From Chrysochromulina parva (Eukaryota; Haptophyta; Prymnesiales; Chrysochromulinaceae), in NCBI GenBank assembly GCA_002887195.1, contig PJAB01000253.1, positions 1-31,922 of the forward strand: a stretch of DNA of 31,922 nucleotides. The letters run 5' to 3'. Shown here in pieces: positions 8,475-17,617 of this stretch. The first letter of the stretch is position 1, and each line of letters starts with the position of its first letter. The notes under the pieces are model-generated. The model was not told where the DNA came from and searched no databases. It saw only the letters and a program-made list of their open reading frames with translations. The translations under genes were made by a program, and so were the position numbers.

Positions 8475-10118
8475 ATGCTCGCGTCTCTCTTTCTATTGGC
8501 TGCGCTGCAGGAGCATGAAGCTTCGCCCGTGAGGCTTGGTCTACTTCACCCCGGATTTGGAGCTGCACCAGCTCACACCGCCACAGGAGCACCTGCACCA
8601 ACCGAGGCGACGGGCCGCGCAGCCGCCGCGAAGGAAGCGGCCGCGGCCGCGAGTGCTCTGGCTGCTGAGAAGGCGGCAGCCGCAAAGGCAGCCGCAAAGG
8701 CGGCGGCTGAGAAGACGGCCGCCGCGAAGGAGGCGGCCGCGAAGGTGGCGGTAGCAAAACCGGCCTCAGCGAATCCGGGGGCTAGTCTGTACACTTCGAC
8801 AGGAGCACCAGCACCAACCAAGGCGACGGGCCGTGCGGAGGTGCTAGTCATCGTCTCTGACCACGGAAGCGGCACGACCGACTTTGGAGTGGCGCTCAAC
8901 ACTCACCCGTGCATACTTGACCTGATGGAGCCGTTTGGCGACCAGTACGTGTTGTGGTCCTCGAGCAAGGTCGCCGAGTGCGCAGCACGCGATCGAACGC
9001 GAAAGCCTACGCGTTCGATCTTCGACGCGGACACTGGCGTCCTCACCACCGCGAACAACTACAAGCTCAATATGACGATCGAGCGCGTGCTCAACAAATT
9101 CGCCGAGCCTCCGGCATGGGCAAAGGACATCAGCCCCACCTACATCCCGTCTGGCCCTATAGACTATGACTCACTGTACACGGGACTCCCCTACAATATC
9201 GCCGAATACTTCGTTCGCATTCGCAATCTCGTGTGTAAGGAAGTGCCCGCCGACGTGTGCCCCCCCTCGGACTGCACGATCTCGCTCAAGATGTTCCCGC
9301 AATATGTCAACGCCATCACGGCAGGGCAAAGCACGAAGGAGGATGTGCTGAGCGAGTGCGAGAGTGCGCAGAACGAGCATGCGATGGTGTCGTGGAAGGC
9401 TGCGCTCGCCTCGCTCAAGGCAAACCCCAAGGTGGCGACGTTGCATTACAGCCGAATTGAGGTCGACAGGCAGTTCTCCGACTTTCACCGCTTCGCTCCT
9501 GCCGGCTCCGAATTCGACTGCAGCATCCCACGCCCTTCCCACGAATTCGCCGCCGTGTCGCACCTCAACACCGACCTCCAGCTACAAAGCGAGGATTGCT
9601 GGAAAGGTATTCAGGGTGCCAACAGGTGCCTCGGCGACGCTCTCAACCTGGTCGGCCTCACTCTCGAGCCGATGAATGGCAAGGGGGCGGAGAAGATGTC
9701 GGGAGAGTTGGAGAAGCGGATCGCAAGCGAGAAGCTGGCGAGCAAGAGTTGCTCCACGGACCCGCTCGGCACTTTTATGCGGATGGCGAATAATGATGTG
9801 ACACTAAAGTCGATCGCCGGCAGCACGCCGGCACCCGGGAGCGACCGCCATCCGCAGCGAGACGAGCCGCTCGTACAGCTCGATGGGCCGCTCGCACACC
9901 TAGACGGCGCGCCACAGGAGCTGGATGGCACACAGCTAGATGGGCCGCAGGGGGGTGAGCCCGTTCCGGGGCGAGTTCCGCCCCCGGGCGAGCCCTTCCC
10001 GCTCAGCATCCGCGACGCCCCATACCCGGTTCCGCTAGTGGTAGCAAGGCTACCTCAACCAAATGGGCCGCAGCCCTTTCAGCTACATGCGCGCCATGAG
10101 CTCCATGGGGCTCCATGA
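8475..10118 (+). CDS. Sulfotransferase-like secretory-pathway protein
   Basis: The 547-residue protein begins with a short hydrophobic stretch (residues 1-12, MLASLFLLAALQ) that could be a signal peptide or anchor. An Ala/Lys-rich stem (about 49-95) is flanked by two copies of TGAPAPTxATGRA (37-49 and 109-121). The catalytic part starts near residue 122. It has a PAPS 5'-phosphosulfate loop-like motif, HGSGTT (130-135), preceded by hydrophobic beta residues and followed by LNTHPCI and MEPFG. A 3'-phosphate motif has R327 and S335, the same R-x7-S spacing seen in the SULT family. Many Cys residues fit a lumenal location, so it probably sulfates glycans or proteins in the Golgi; the acceptor is unknown. 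The last 90 residues are Pro/Leu/Asp-Gly-rich repeats (QLDGPLAHLDG) of doubtful function. They may partly reflect a missed intron or frame drift at the 3' end. Confidence 0.68.
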   Translation: MLASLFLLAALQEHEASPVRLGLLHPGFGAAPAHTATGAPAPTEATGRAAAAKEAAAAASALAAEKAAAAKAAAKAAAEKTAAAKEAAAKVAVAKPASANPGASLYTSTGAPAPTKATGRAEVLVIVSDHGSGTTDFGVALNTHPCILDLMEPFGDQYVLWSSSKVAECAARDRTRKPTRSIFDADTGVLTTANNYKLNMTIERVLNKFAEPPAWAKDISPTYIPSGPIDYDSLYTGLPYNIAEYFVRIRNLVCKEVPADVCPPSDCTISLKMFPQYVNAITAGQSTKEDVLSECESAQNEHAMVSWKAALASLKANPKVATLHYSRIEVDRQFSDFHRFAPAGSEFDCSIPRPSHEFAAVSHLNTDLQLQSEDCWKGIQGANRCLGDALNLVGLTLEPMNGKGAEKMSGELEKRIASEKLASKSCSTDPLGTFMRMANNDVTLKSIAGSTPAPGSDRHPQRDEPLVQLDGPLAHLDGAPQELDGTQLDGPQGGEPVPGRVPPPGEPFPLSIRDAPYPVPLVVARLPQPNGPQPFQLHARHELHGAP

Positions 10119-10849
10119 GCGCGCGCGCGCGAGCCTCCCGCCCGTACCGCTGTCTGGCTAGCTGCTGCGTGCGTTCTCGGCGGCTGCTGCTATTGCTGTT
10201 GCTGTGTGTGATTCTATCCCGAATTCCATCTCCTCGTCCTGACAAGTGCATAGGTCCCGATGCTATAGTTACGATGCTTGTGTGTGTGTCATGTGTAGTT
10301 GTAGACCGTACATGCAGCGCTTTCTGGTGAGGAACGCGGGTCCGACCAGGTGAAAACTGAAAAAAGCACCGGGGGGCGGGAGCCCGTGGGAACGTGAATT
10401 CCTCGTTCACGGGACACGGCGATGTGATCACCGCACAGATCAGTGATGAACCCAACAGGGTTCGTTTTAATATTTGATTCATGTTGCTTTTTGGCATTTT
10501 CGGGGCATTTAGAGGGGGTACTCAACCACATGCGGAACGATGCATGTCCGATGTCGGGAGATCTGTATTGAGCTCAGGTTTCGAGTCCACAAGGGAATCG
10601 CGAAACTGCTTGATGCGCATCCTGATTCAATGCCAACGGGAGAAACGTGACAGATTGCATGCATCTCGTTTTGGGAATTTGGGGAGATACTCAATGCGGC
10701 ATAGACGATGGTGTCTGGCTCTCCGATGCTCCGATCCCCCGGGGGCGCGGGGCGTCCCGCCCTCCCACAGCGATATTTAAAGCAAGGTCTAGCTTTAGCA
10801 GAGACCGGGTTGTGGCGCTGCGCGGCACCAGGCTGCGTGTGTAGCTTTG
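10119..10849. other. Intergenic region upstream of the TARBP1-like gene
   Basis: These 731 bp have lower GC than the neighbours and contain a (gt)n run near 10279-10288 and the inverted repeat at 10383-10413. It should include the 3' end of the sulfotransferase-like gene and the promoter of the methyltransferase gene. The short ORFs show no domain. An upstream non-coding exon cannot be ruled out. Confidence 0.55.
10383..10413. repeat. Inverted repeat with 10-bp stem
   Basis: cccgtg (10383-10388) plus aacg (10391-10394), with a GG bulge between them, pairs with cgttcacggg (10404-10413) around a 9-nt loop. It lies about 270 bp downstream of the sulfotransferase-like stop. It may be a 3'-UTR hairpin; its function is unknown. 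Confidence 0.5.
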
Positions 10850-13800
10850 ATGAGCCGCAAGTCATGCCAAGTACAATCTTGCTTGCTAGCAAGGACAATT
10901 GGACGCAACCAAGTTTACCGGTACCAGTTCTCGGCGGTGTGGGAGAGCAGAACCAGGATGCCGACGCTAAGAGCTCTTCATGCTGCCCTTACCGAGCTCG
11001 CATCGCGTGTTGCGCGATGCGTCACTGTTCAGTCGCTAGCAGACGGCAACGCCGACGCGCTTTTTCAATTGCACCTCGCAGCGCTCTCACTGGCGCCGGA
11101 CCAGTTGCTCTCCAGTCTTCCTGCGTTGCTTCAGCGGGGTCAGGACAGTGATGACATCATGACTCTGGTGCTTTTGCGCGTCGCGCTGGTGCTGGCGGAG
11201 GGCGTAACGTTAGAACGCCGCGAGGCCGCCGTGCGACACGTGTTCCTGCCCATTCTCAGCGCGGAAACTGCCACTTCCGTATCAGCTGTGGTCCTCGACA
11301 TGACTTGCGAAGCTATTGCGAAGCTCGTCACTGCAGATGCGATCCCTGGACTGTGGACAGCGGCGATGAGTGCGCTGCAGCCCACCACCACAGATGAGAT
11401 CGCGTGCCAAGGCGCCAAGAGCGGCGCGAGCAGTATGACGGCGGTGGCGGCAGCAAGCCTTGCGCTGCGACTGCACCGGCTATCACCCACGGCGGAAGCC
11501 AGCGCTGCGCTCGCTGCTGCGGGAGCCCAGCTCTCATTGTCGCCGCTCCGTGCGGCGCGGGCGGCGGCACTCTCGCTGCTGTGCAGCTCCGATCTGGATG
11601 TAGAGGCGAGCGCAGTCGCGGTGTGGGGGTGGCTGGCGCGGGGGTGCGCGTCAGAATCAGAACCCGTTCGTCTCCATTGTTTCACCACCGCCGCGGCCCT
11701 GCATGAGCAGCTGCGTGGCGCGTGGCGCGCCGCTCTCGAAGCGGCGCCGATGGCGAGTGCGCCACCCACTCCGAACGCGCTCCTCTTGCATGCCCTCCGC
11801 CGCGACGGTGCGAATCGAACCTCCCAGGAGGCAAAGGCGGCGGCCTTGATCGTCAGCACCGCCCACGCGCAGGCTGCGGACGTGGCGGCGTGGGAGACCT
11901 TCCTGGCCGTCTATGGCTCTCTCGAGGCCGCGTACGACGTCCATCTCATCCAGCCTGTGTGGCCGACACAGCCTTCGTGGTGGTTAGGCGATGTCGCACC
12001 TCCGGCCGGTACTTCTACCGGTACTTGGACAAATGCCTCAGCGGACAGCGATGCAGCAGTGACCTCGCCCTCATCTTCGCGCGAGGCCCTGGAGCCGCCT
12101 CCCTCGTGGCCGTGGGTCGAGCTGCTGCTACGCAGGGCCTTTGGCCATGCTAATGTCGCCGTGCGCTACTGGGCGGCTCTCACCCTCCTGGAGCATGTCG
12201 CGGCTGCCCTCGAGGCGCCCGAACCTCCAGAGCCCTCCGAAACCACTGGCTCTGCAGCTGCAGAGGCGCACGCCGTGGTGCCGCCCGCGCGCTTCATGGC
12301 CGAGCACTTGCTGCCGCTGCTCCTGCACTCGCATGCGCCGTGGCGGGTGGACCTCAGCGGCGGCGGCGGCGGCGGCGTCGGCGGCGGCGGGAATAGCGGC
12401 GACGACGCTGGTGACGGCAACTATCGTGGTGCTGGGAGGGGCGACTCGACCGGACCTCTCTCACCCTTGGCGGCCGCCGTCCGAGACGCGCTGCCTCTGT
12501 ACGTGTCCTACTTGGCGCGACGCGCCGGCGTCGAGGCTGCGGGCGCGTGGGTGGAGTCACTGCTACGCGCCTGCCAAGACTCGCCTAAGGTGCATGCGTG
12601 CGAGCACCTGCTCACAGCCCTCGCCTCGACGCCCGAAGCTCCCGGCGTCCTGAGCCAGGGGGGCTTTTACGCGCTGCGTGACGTGATGCAGCAGGCGGGC
12701 CGCTCGCACGGGCGGGTGGCGCAGGCGCGCCTGTGGCGTGTCGGTCTGAAGGCGCTGCTCGCGCTCGGTGACGCGTCATCTCTGGGGCTGTTGCCTATTA
12801 TGGCGTTCGTACGCAGCGCGCCCGCGGCATCTCGACTGCCGCAACGGACCGTTGAGCGAGTGCGCCAGTGGCTTGAGCGCCCGAGACGTGCAGATGGCGG
12901 AGCGTGGCTGGAGGCGGAGGTTGCTGAAGCGGTCCAAGAATACTTGGAGCGCTATACCAATCGCCGAAAAGGGGCGAGCCAGGGCGGGGCCATCACGGCG
13001 GCCATCACAGCAGCCATCACATCTCCTATCACCGCTCAGCCGAAGCCGTTCGTGCCTGCCGCCTCCGATCTCAGCGACAGTGCAGAGGAGGCAGAGACGC
13101 TCCGCGCGGCGTGCGACTTGTGTCCGACCGCGCAGCGTGTGGCCCTTGCACTGGGACCACTGTGCGCGCAGCTGGTGAACGTGCACACGCGAGCCTATCT
13201 GCACCCGCTGCACGCGCCGCGGCTTCTAGTGCTGCTGCATGCGCTCATTGACGGCGCTGCCGCAGCGGACGAGCCAGCTTGGCGCTCGGTGGTGATCAAT
13301 ATGCTCTCTGGCTGTGCTGAAGGTTGCTGCGTCGTCGTCGAGAACGCCCTTTCCGAAGCACGCACAGGCCGTTCCGACTCATCCCTGGTCGGTGCACCTG
13401 ATCAGACTGACTGGCTCTGTGCTCGAGTGGTCCACTGCTCCGGCGCCCTGGCTGCATGCACAGCGGCCGTGCCGGAGGTTCGCTCGATCGTCACGTTTGT
13501 GGGCGAGCAGCTGCTCCAAGGCCTGAGTGCCGAACTTGCGAGCGCGGCCGGACCCCAAGCGCCGCGCGTGCGACTGATGGCCGCTGACGCTCTCTCCGCC
13601 GTGGTGCGCGCCGGGATGTATGGTGCGAGGGCGCTGGAACTTGCTCACGACGGCGCACCAGGCATCGTCGCCGTGCATCCACTCCTTACTAAGCCCATGC
13701 AGTCGGCGCGAGAGACAATGCTGGCGGCTTGCGCGGAGGGCGCGGGACGCTTCGCAAGCATGGACGGCGATGGCAACGGGGTCGACTTGCGACTGCGATA

Positions 13801-16800
13801 CCGCTCGGAGGTGGCGCAATGGGCTGCGCTAGCCGCCCTGCTGGACGCTGCAGGCGATGCACCGTCAGTGGCGACCGTCAGCGGCCGATCATCGCCCCCG
13901 CCACCTATACGCGTGCGCGAAGGCATCGCGCCGGCTGTGGTACGCGACAGTGAGCTTGTGGATCGACGGCATCAGACGTGGCTGGCATCCTGCGCGGCCG
14001 CTCTGAAGCAGTCGTCGGGCGATGCCGAGGCGCTGCATGCGCTTCTCCGCTGTGCTGGGCCATTGATCCGCATCGCCCTCCGCCACTCTGTCGTTGATGG
14101 TGCGGCCGCTACGGACGGCGTGGTCTCGCACTCAGAGGAAATCAGAGGCAATCAGAGGCAATCAGATGGCGCGGCCGCTACGGACGGCGCGGTCTCGTCG
14201 GTCTCGTCAACGGTCTCGCACGTCCGCGCTCTCCACCGCGCCTGCTTGGAGAGTCTTCGTCTGGTGCGATCGACCGCTCTGCAGCCGAGCCTCTGTGCAG
14301 CCGTTGCCAACGCCCTCCTCAGCGTGCCCGTGCTGCACTGCACTGGCCTTCAAGCTGAGAGCTTCGGAGCTTTCGACTTCCTACACGGCCTCGGCGCTGC
14401 CCGTCCGTTTGCCGCACAGCTCGCCGCCTCCCGTCTGTGCGACGCCGTTCTGGAGCAGCCCCGCGCTTGCCTCCCATGGGCCTCTCGCATACACGAGCTC
14501 TTGCTGCATGGGGATGCGGCCTTGCCGGTGGGCAGCACCGCGCTGCTCTCCACGTTGGATGACGACCTTGCGCCGCGGCTGTCCACACGGGCAGTCATGA
14601 GCGTGAGCCGTGCCGATCTGGCCCTTGCCGTGCCTGCAGACTCGCAGTCTTCTGCCGCCACGTGCAGTCGCGCCTCTACCACCAGCGCCGCCGCCGCTCC
14701 TGTGGTCGATGGGTGCGCCTCTGCGGAGGATGAGGGTATCCAGGCGTTGCTGGACGCCCTCATGGCCGGCGGTGCGGACGCCCAGCGCCGTGCCGCGGCG
14801 CATCGCGTGAGGGCGCTCGCACTACGGCTGCTTTTGGAGCTGCCGCTGCGAGAGGAGGCGTCGTTGGCCGCAGGCGCGAGCAACGACGGCGCACTCGCCC
14901 TCCTCAACGCCGTCACCGCTTTGCTCCTCGACTCCGTCGCCTCACCCGATGCAAGCTTCCCCAAGTGGTATCTACCACAGACGCAGGGAGCACGTCGCTG
15001 CTTACGCTCCTGGCAAGCACTCAGCTTACTAGCCCCGTGGCTTCCACAGCTTGGGGCACCGGCGCAGGCGGCGGCCAGCTGCGTGTGGCGCTTGCTGTCC
15101 GAGAAGCCGTTACCTCGTGTCAGGCAGTACATGGAGAGCTTTGCAGTGGCGCTCGTGCTGAGCGACGCGCGGACGGCCCCAACGGTCCTTTGCAACTTCG
15201 TGGCTGATCCTACCCTATCCCGCGACGCCGCTGCCTCCGCCGTGCTGATCGTTGGCGCGGCCCTCGTCGCGCTGCCGCCGGACTCGCGCCAGGCTGCCAT
15301 GAACACAGTGCTGCCGCACCTTCTCGGCTGGGCAACGTGCACATTCCATACCGCGCGGCTGCTGTCGATCGGGGTGCTCTCTCGCCTGGCTGCTCTGACC
15401 CCCGACGCCACGATTTCGGACGATCTCGATGCGGCTGCGTCCATGAGGCGCACCCCGGCTGCTGCAGCGCGCGCGGACGTCGGCACCCCCGCCGTCGCTC
15501 CGTCTGCCACGGATGGCGACGGCGCTCGCGACGGCGCTCTGGCACCACCGGCGCTTCTAGCGACCCTCGGTACCTTCTTCGCCACGCAGCCGCAGATTGT
15601 CGCCGCCACTGCCGCCATAGACCCGCTGCTCTGGCTGCCGGCGCACTCGCGGTCCGCCTCGGCAGCCTTGTACGACGCGCGAGGCGCGGCCTTGGCGGCG
15701 GGCGCGGGAGATGGCGAGTCTGCCCCCGTGTCCGCCCAAGAGCGTTTGGGGCGCCAGATGTCGGCGCTGGTGCACGCGAGTAAGGAGGAGGAGACCGCCG
15801 CGCTTCAGAAGGAAGCGTCAGAGCGCCGGCTGGCCCTGACGGAGTACCTACGGGGAGAGCTCGCTGCCTTGCGTGGCACAACCACCAGCAGCGTTTCGTC
15901 AGCTCCAGTAACCGCCAGCAGCGTTTCGTCAGCTCCAGTTTCGTCAGCTCTAGCTGGCATCGAGCCCCTCCTCGCCCCCGCCGCAGCCAGCCCTGCGGCC
16001 ACCGCCACCAGCCGCGCCACTCACCAAGTGGCACAGCGCAAGACGGCGCTCGGCGGTCATGGCTGGTGGAATGTCGAGCCTCTTGTGTTTGATGTGCTCA
16101 GCGCAGCGGCGGCCGCGGACGAGGAGGCGGATGAGGAGGCAACCAGGCGCAATCGGAGGCAATCAGGCGCCGAATCTGAGGAGGATGCGACTGCGGCAGC
16201 AGAAGCAGTGGCGAGCGGCGCGCTTGAAGACGAGGGGGCTGTCTCGCACGCCGACTCCTTCGCCCCCATGCATGCACAGCTCGCCGACCTGCGCACCACG
16301 GCGGTGCAGTCCAAGCGGCGCGCGCACGAGCTCATCGTAGTCGCCTCGCTCCTCGACAAGCCAACCAATCTCGGCGGCATCTGCCGGAGCGCCGAGATCT
16401 TCGGCGCGGCAGCGCTCGTGCTCCCCGACAAGCGACTTGCCAGCCACGAGGCTTTCAAAGGGTTGAGCTTGGGCGCCGAGCGCTGGCTGCCGATGGAAGA
16501 GGTCAAGCCGGCGGAGCTGTCCAGGTACTTGCGGGCCCGCCGAGCGGCAGGATGGCGCATCGTGGCGCTGGAGCAGGCGGCGGGATCCGTTCCTCTGCAA
16601 GAGTACTACTCGATGCTGGGTGCTCACGACGGCGCTGAGCAGGCGTCGACCACTCATCCGTACGAGCGAGGTGTGAATACCATCCGTGTGAATACCACTC
16701 ATCCGTACGAGCTCGCCTCTCAGTATGAGTACGACTTCGAGCCTGGGAAGCACATTGGGCTCGGGCTAGGCGATCACGCAAGCGGTGCCATCGTGGTGAA

Positions 16801-17227
16801 CGACGTGGTGGATGGCACGCTGGCACAGCAAAAGGGCATCATCATAGGCATGACGTTGCTTGCAGTCAATGGCCAGAGTATGGCCGGCATGAAAAAGGAT
16901 GACGCGCTCAATCTCGTCAGGAGCCTCCCCGCCGGGGCCGCCCGCCGCCTCACCTTTACGAATGAGCTGCTCACACAGGCCGCAGCCACTCGCCGGTCGC
17001 GTGGGAGACCACCGCGTGCGCTCGAGAAGACGGTGCTGCTGCTGGGCGCGGAGGGAACGGGCGTGCCCGCATCGCTGCTGGCTGAAGTCGATCAGTGTGT
17101 CGAGATCCCACAGCGCGGGCTGCTGCGCTCGCTCAACGTGCACGTGAGCGCCGCCATCGCCATGTGGGAGCACGCTCGTGCGGTTGACGCACATGGCGAT
17201 GGCGGCTCCGTTGGTTGCTGTGGCTGA
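10850..17227 (+). CDS. TARBP1: TARBP1/Trm3-type tRNA guanosine-2'-O-methyltransferase with embedded PDZ-like domain
   Basis: This protein of about 2125 residues has a long Ala/Leu-rich helical-repeat N-terminal region and a C-terminal SPOUT (SpoU) methyltransferase domain. In human TARBP1 and yeast Trm3 this enzyme makes Gm18 in tRNAs using S-adenosylmethionine. Motif 1 has NLGGICRSAEIFGA with N1840 and R1846. Motif 2 is LLLGAEGTGVP (G2066, E2068). Motif 3 is IPQRG...RSLNVHVSAA with S2094 and N2096. The flanks LIVVASLLDKPTN and ERWLPMEEVKP are typical of TARBP1. Between motifs 1 and 2 lies an insertion of about 140 residues (1922-2060) holding a PDZ-like domain: GLGL at 1970-1973, then VVNDVVDGTLAQQKG and LLAVNGQSMAG. 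In-frame tandem repeats lie at 12988-13035, 14096-14197, 15881-15940 and 16649-16711. The start could also be the ATG at 10958, just before a typical helical repeat. Length exceeds human TARBP1 (about 1,600), partly from these linkers. Confidence 0.9.
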   Translation: MSRKSCQVQSCLLARTIGRNQVYRYQFSAVWESRTRMPTLRALHAALTELASRVARCVTVQSLADGNADALFQLHLAALSLAPDQLLSSLPALLQRGQDSDDIMTLVLLRVALVLAEGVTLERREAAVRHVFLPILSAETATSVSAVVLDMTCEAIAKLVTADAIPGLWTAAMSALQPTTTDEIACQGAKSGASSMTAVAAASLALRLHRLSPTAEASAALAAAGAQLSLSPLRAARAAALSLLCSSDLDVEASAVAVWGWLARGCASESEPVRLHCFTTAAALHEQLRGAWRAALEAAPMASAPPTPNALLLHALRRDGANRTSQEAKAAALIVSTAHAQAADVAAWETFLAVYGSLEAAYDVHLIQPVWPTQPSWWLGDVAPPAGTSTGTWTNASADSDAAVTSPSSSREALEPPPSWPWVELLLRRAFGHANVAVRYWAALTLLEHVAAALEAPEPPEPSETTGSAAAEAHAVVPPARFMAEHLLPLLLHSHAPWRVDLSGGGGGGVGGGGNSGDDAGDGNYRGAGRGDSTGPLSPLAAAVRDALPLYVSYLARRAGVEAAGAWVESLLRACQDSPKVHACEHLLTALASTPEAPGVLSQGGFYALRDVMQQAGRSHGRVAQARLWRVGLKALLALGDASSLGLLPIMAFVRSAPAASRLPQRTVERVRQWLERPRRADGGAWLEAEVAEAVQEYLERYTNRRKGASQGGAITAAITAAITSPITAQPKPFVPAASDLSDSAEEAETLRAACDLCPTAQRVALALGPLCAQLVNVHTRAYLHPLHAPRLLVLLHALIDGAAAADEPAWRSVVINMLSGCAEGCCVVVENALSEARTGRSDSSLVGAPDQTDWLCARVVHCSGALAACTAAVPEVRSIVTFVGEQLLQGLSAELASAAGPQAPRVRLMAADALSAVVRAGMYGARALELAHDGAPGIVAVHPLLTKPMQSARETMLAACAEGAGRFASMDGDGNGVDLRLRYRSEVAQWAALAALLDAAGDAPSVATVSGRSSPPPPIRVREGIAPAVVRDSELVDRRHQTWLASCAAALKQSSGDAEALHALLRCAGPLIRIALRHSVVDGAAATDGVVSHSEEIRGNQRQSDGAAATDGAVSSVSSTVSHVRALHRACLESLRLVRSTALQPSLCAAVANALLSVPVLHCTGLQAESFGAFDFLHGLGAARPFAAQLAASRLCDAVLEQPRACLPWASRIHELLLHGDAALPVGSTALLSTLDDDLAPRLSTRAVMSVSRADLALAVPADSQSSAATCSRASTTSAAAAPVVDGCASAEDEGIQALLDALMAGGADAQRRAAAHRVRALALRLLLELPLREEASLAAGASNDGALALLNAVTALLLDSVASPDASFPKWYLPQTQGARRCLRSWQALSLLAPWLPQLGAPAQAAASCVWRLLSEKPLPRVRQYMESFAVALVLSDARTAPTVLCNFVADPTLSRDAAASAVLIVGAALVALPPDSRQAAMNTVLPHLLGWATCTFHTARLLSIGVLSRLAALTPDATISDDLDAAASMRRTPAAAARADVGTPAVAPSATDGDGARDGALAPPALLATLGTFFATQPQIVAATAAIDPLLWLPAHSRSASAALYDARGAALAAGAGDGESAPVSAQERLGRQMSALVHASKEEETAALQKEASERRLALTEYLRGELAALRGTTTSSVSSAPVTASSVSSAPVSSALAGIEPLLAPAAASPAATATSRATHQVAQRKTALGGHGWWNVEPLVFDVLSAAAAADEEADEEATRRNRRQSGAESEEDATAAAEAVASGALEDEGAVSHADSFAPMHAQLADLRTTAVQSKRRAHELIVVASLLDKPTNLGGICRSAEIFGAAALVLPDKRLASHEAFKGLSLGAERWLPMEEVKPAELSRYLRARRAAGWRIVALEQAAGSVPLQEYYSMLGAHDGAEQASTTHPYERGVNTIRVNTTHPYELASQYEYDFEPGKHIGLGLGDHASGAIVVNDVVDGTLAQQKGIIIGMTLLAVNGQSMAGMKKDDALNLVRSLPAGAARRLTFTNELLTQAAATRRSRGRPPRALEKTVLLLGAEGTGVPASLLAEVDQCVEIPQRGLLRSLNVHVSAAIAMWEHARAVDAHGDGGSVGCCG
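14096..14197 (+). repeat. 69-bp tandem duplication inside the TARBP1-like gene
   Basis: A 33-bp segment containing gcggccgctacggacggcg occurs at 14096-14128 and again at 14165-14197, with period 69 bp (23 codons). Between the copies is a 10-bp repeat, atcagaggca, at 14141-14150 and 14151-14160. The period keeps the frame. Confidence 0.75.
15881..15940 (+). repeat. 30-bp tandem repeat in the TARBP1-like gene
   Basis: Two near-identical 30-bp units (15881-15910 and 15911-15940) share ccagcagcgtttcgtcag and are followed by a partial third. They encode a Ser/Val/Ala linker before the methyltransferase domain and preserve the frame. Confidence 0.75.
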
Positions 17228-17617
17228 GCTCAGCGCACTGCCTCAGCTTTCAGAAACTCCTGTTCAATCTCAAAACACTCCCCTCCCCCCCTCTTGTCGT
17301 TTGGTGTCGTTTATAATTCCAGGAGATCGCAGGACGTTGCGTCCGCCTCGAGCAAACTTGCACTGCAAACTTGTCAGGGTACTTGTGTGGACCGAGGGGA
17401 GCGGAGCCGTCCTTTGAGACGGTGGTGGAAGTGAGCGCGGGGGGACCGCGACGAAACTGACTGATGACTGATCACAGGGGACGTTCTCTGGAAAATTGGT
17501 CAGCTCCTCAACGCGTTTTGTGGCGCTCACCGCTCGGTCGGGAGCGGGACGCCGTGCGTGTTGCGAGACAAGGCGCCGCGCCACACCAGTATCGAGACAA
17601 GCGAGCGACAGACACAC
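17228..17617. other. Intergenic region upstream of the BART-domain gene
   Basis: These 390 bp separate two genes on the same strand. A C-rich tract lies at about 17279-17293. The shared 20-bp element is at 17441-17460. No additional coding region is supported; the long minus-strand ORF crossing this area is a shadow. Confidence 0.6.
17441..17460 (+). promoter_or_regulatory. Shared upstream element, copy 1
   Basis: The 20-bp sequence ggggaccgcgacgaaactga lies 158 bp before the BART ATG. It matches 21055-21074, upstream of the GTPase-nuclease gene, at 19 of 20 positions. Recurrence before two unrelated genes suggests a promoter or leader element, though a dispersed repeat is possible. Confidence 0.4.

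Noticed and set aside
10003..10497. Minus-strand 164-residue ORF
   Set aside because: It overlaps the 3' end of the sulfotransferase-like gene, has no domain and its composition follows the opposite strand.
14350..15618. Minus-strand 422-residue ORF
   Set aside because: It is antisense to the middle of the TARBP1-like gene, has biased composition (Ala/Ser/Arg) and no recognisable domain. Long antisense ORFs are expected in GC-rich coding DNA.
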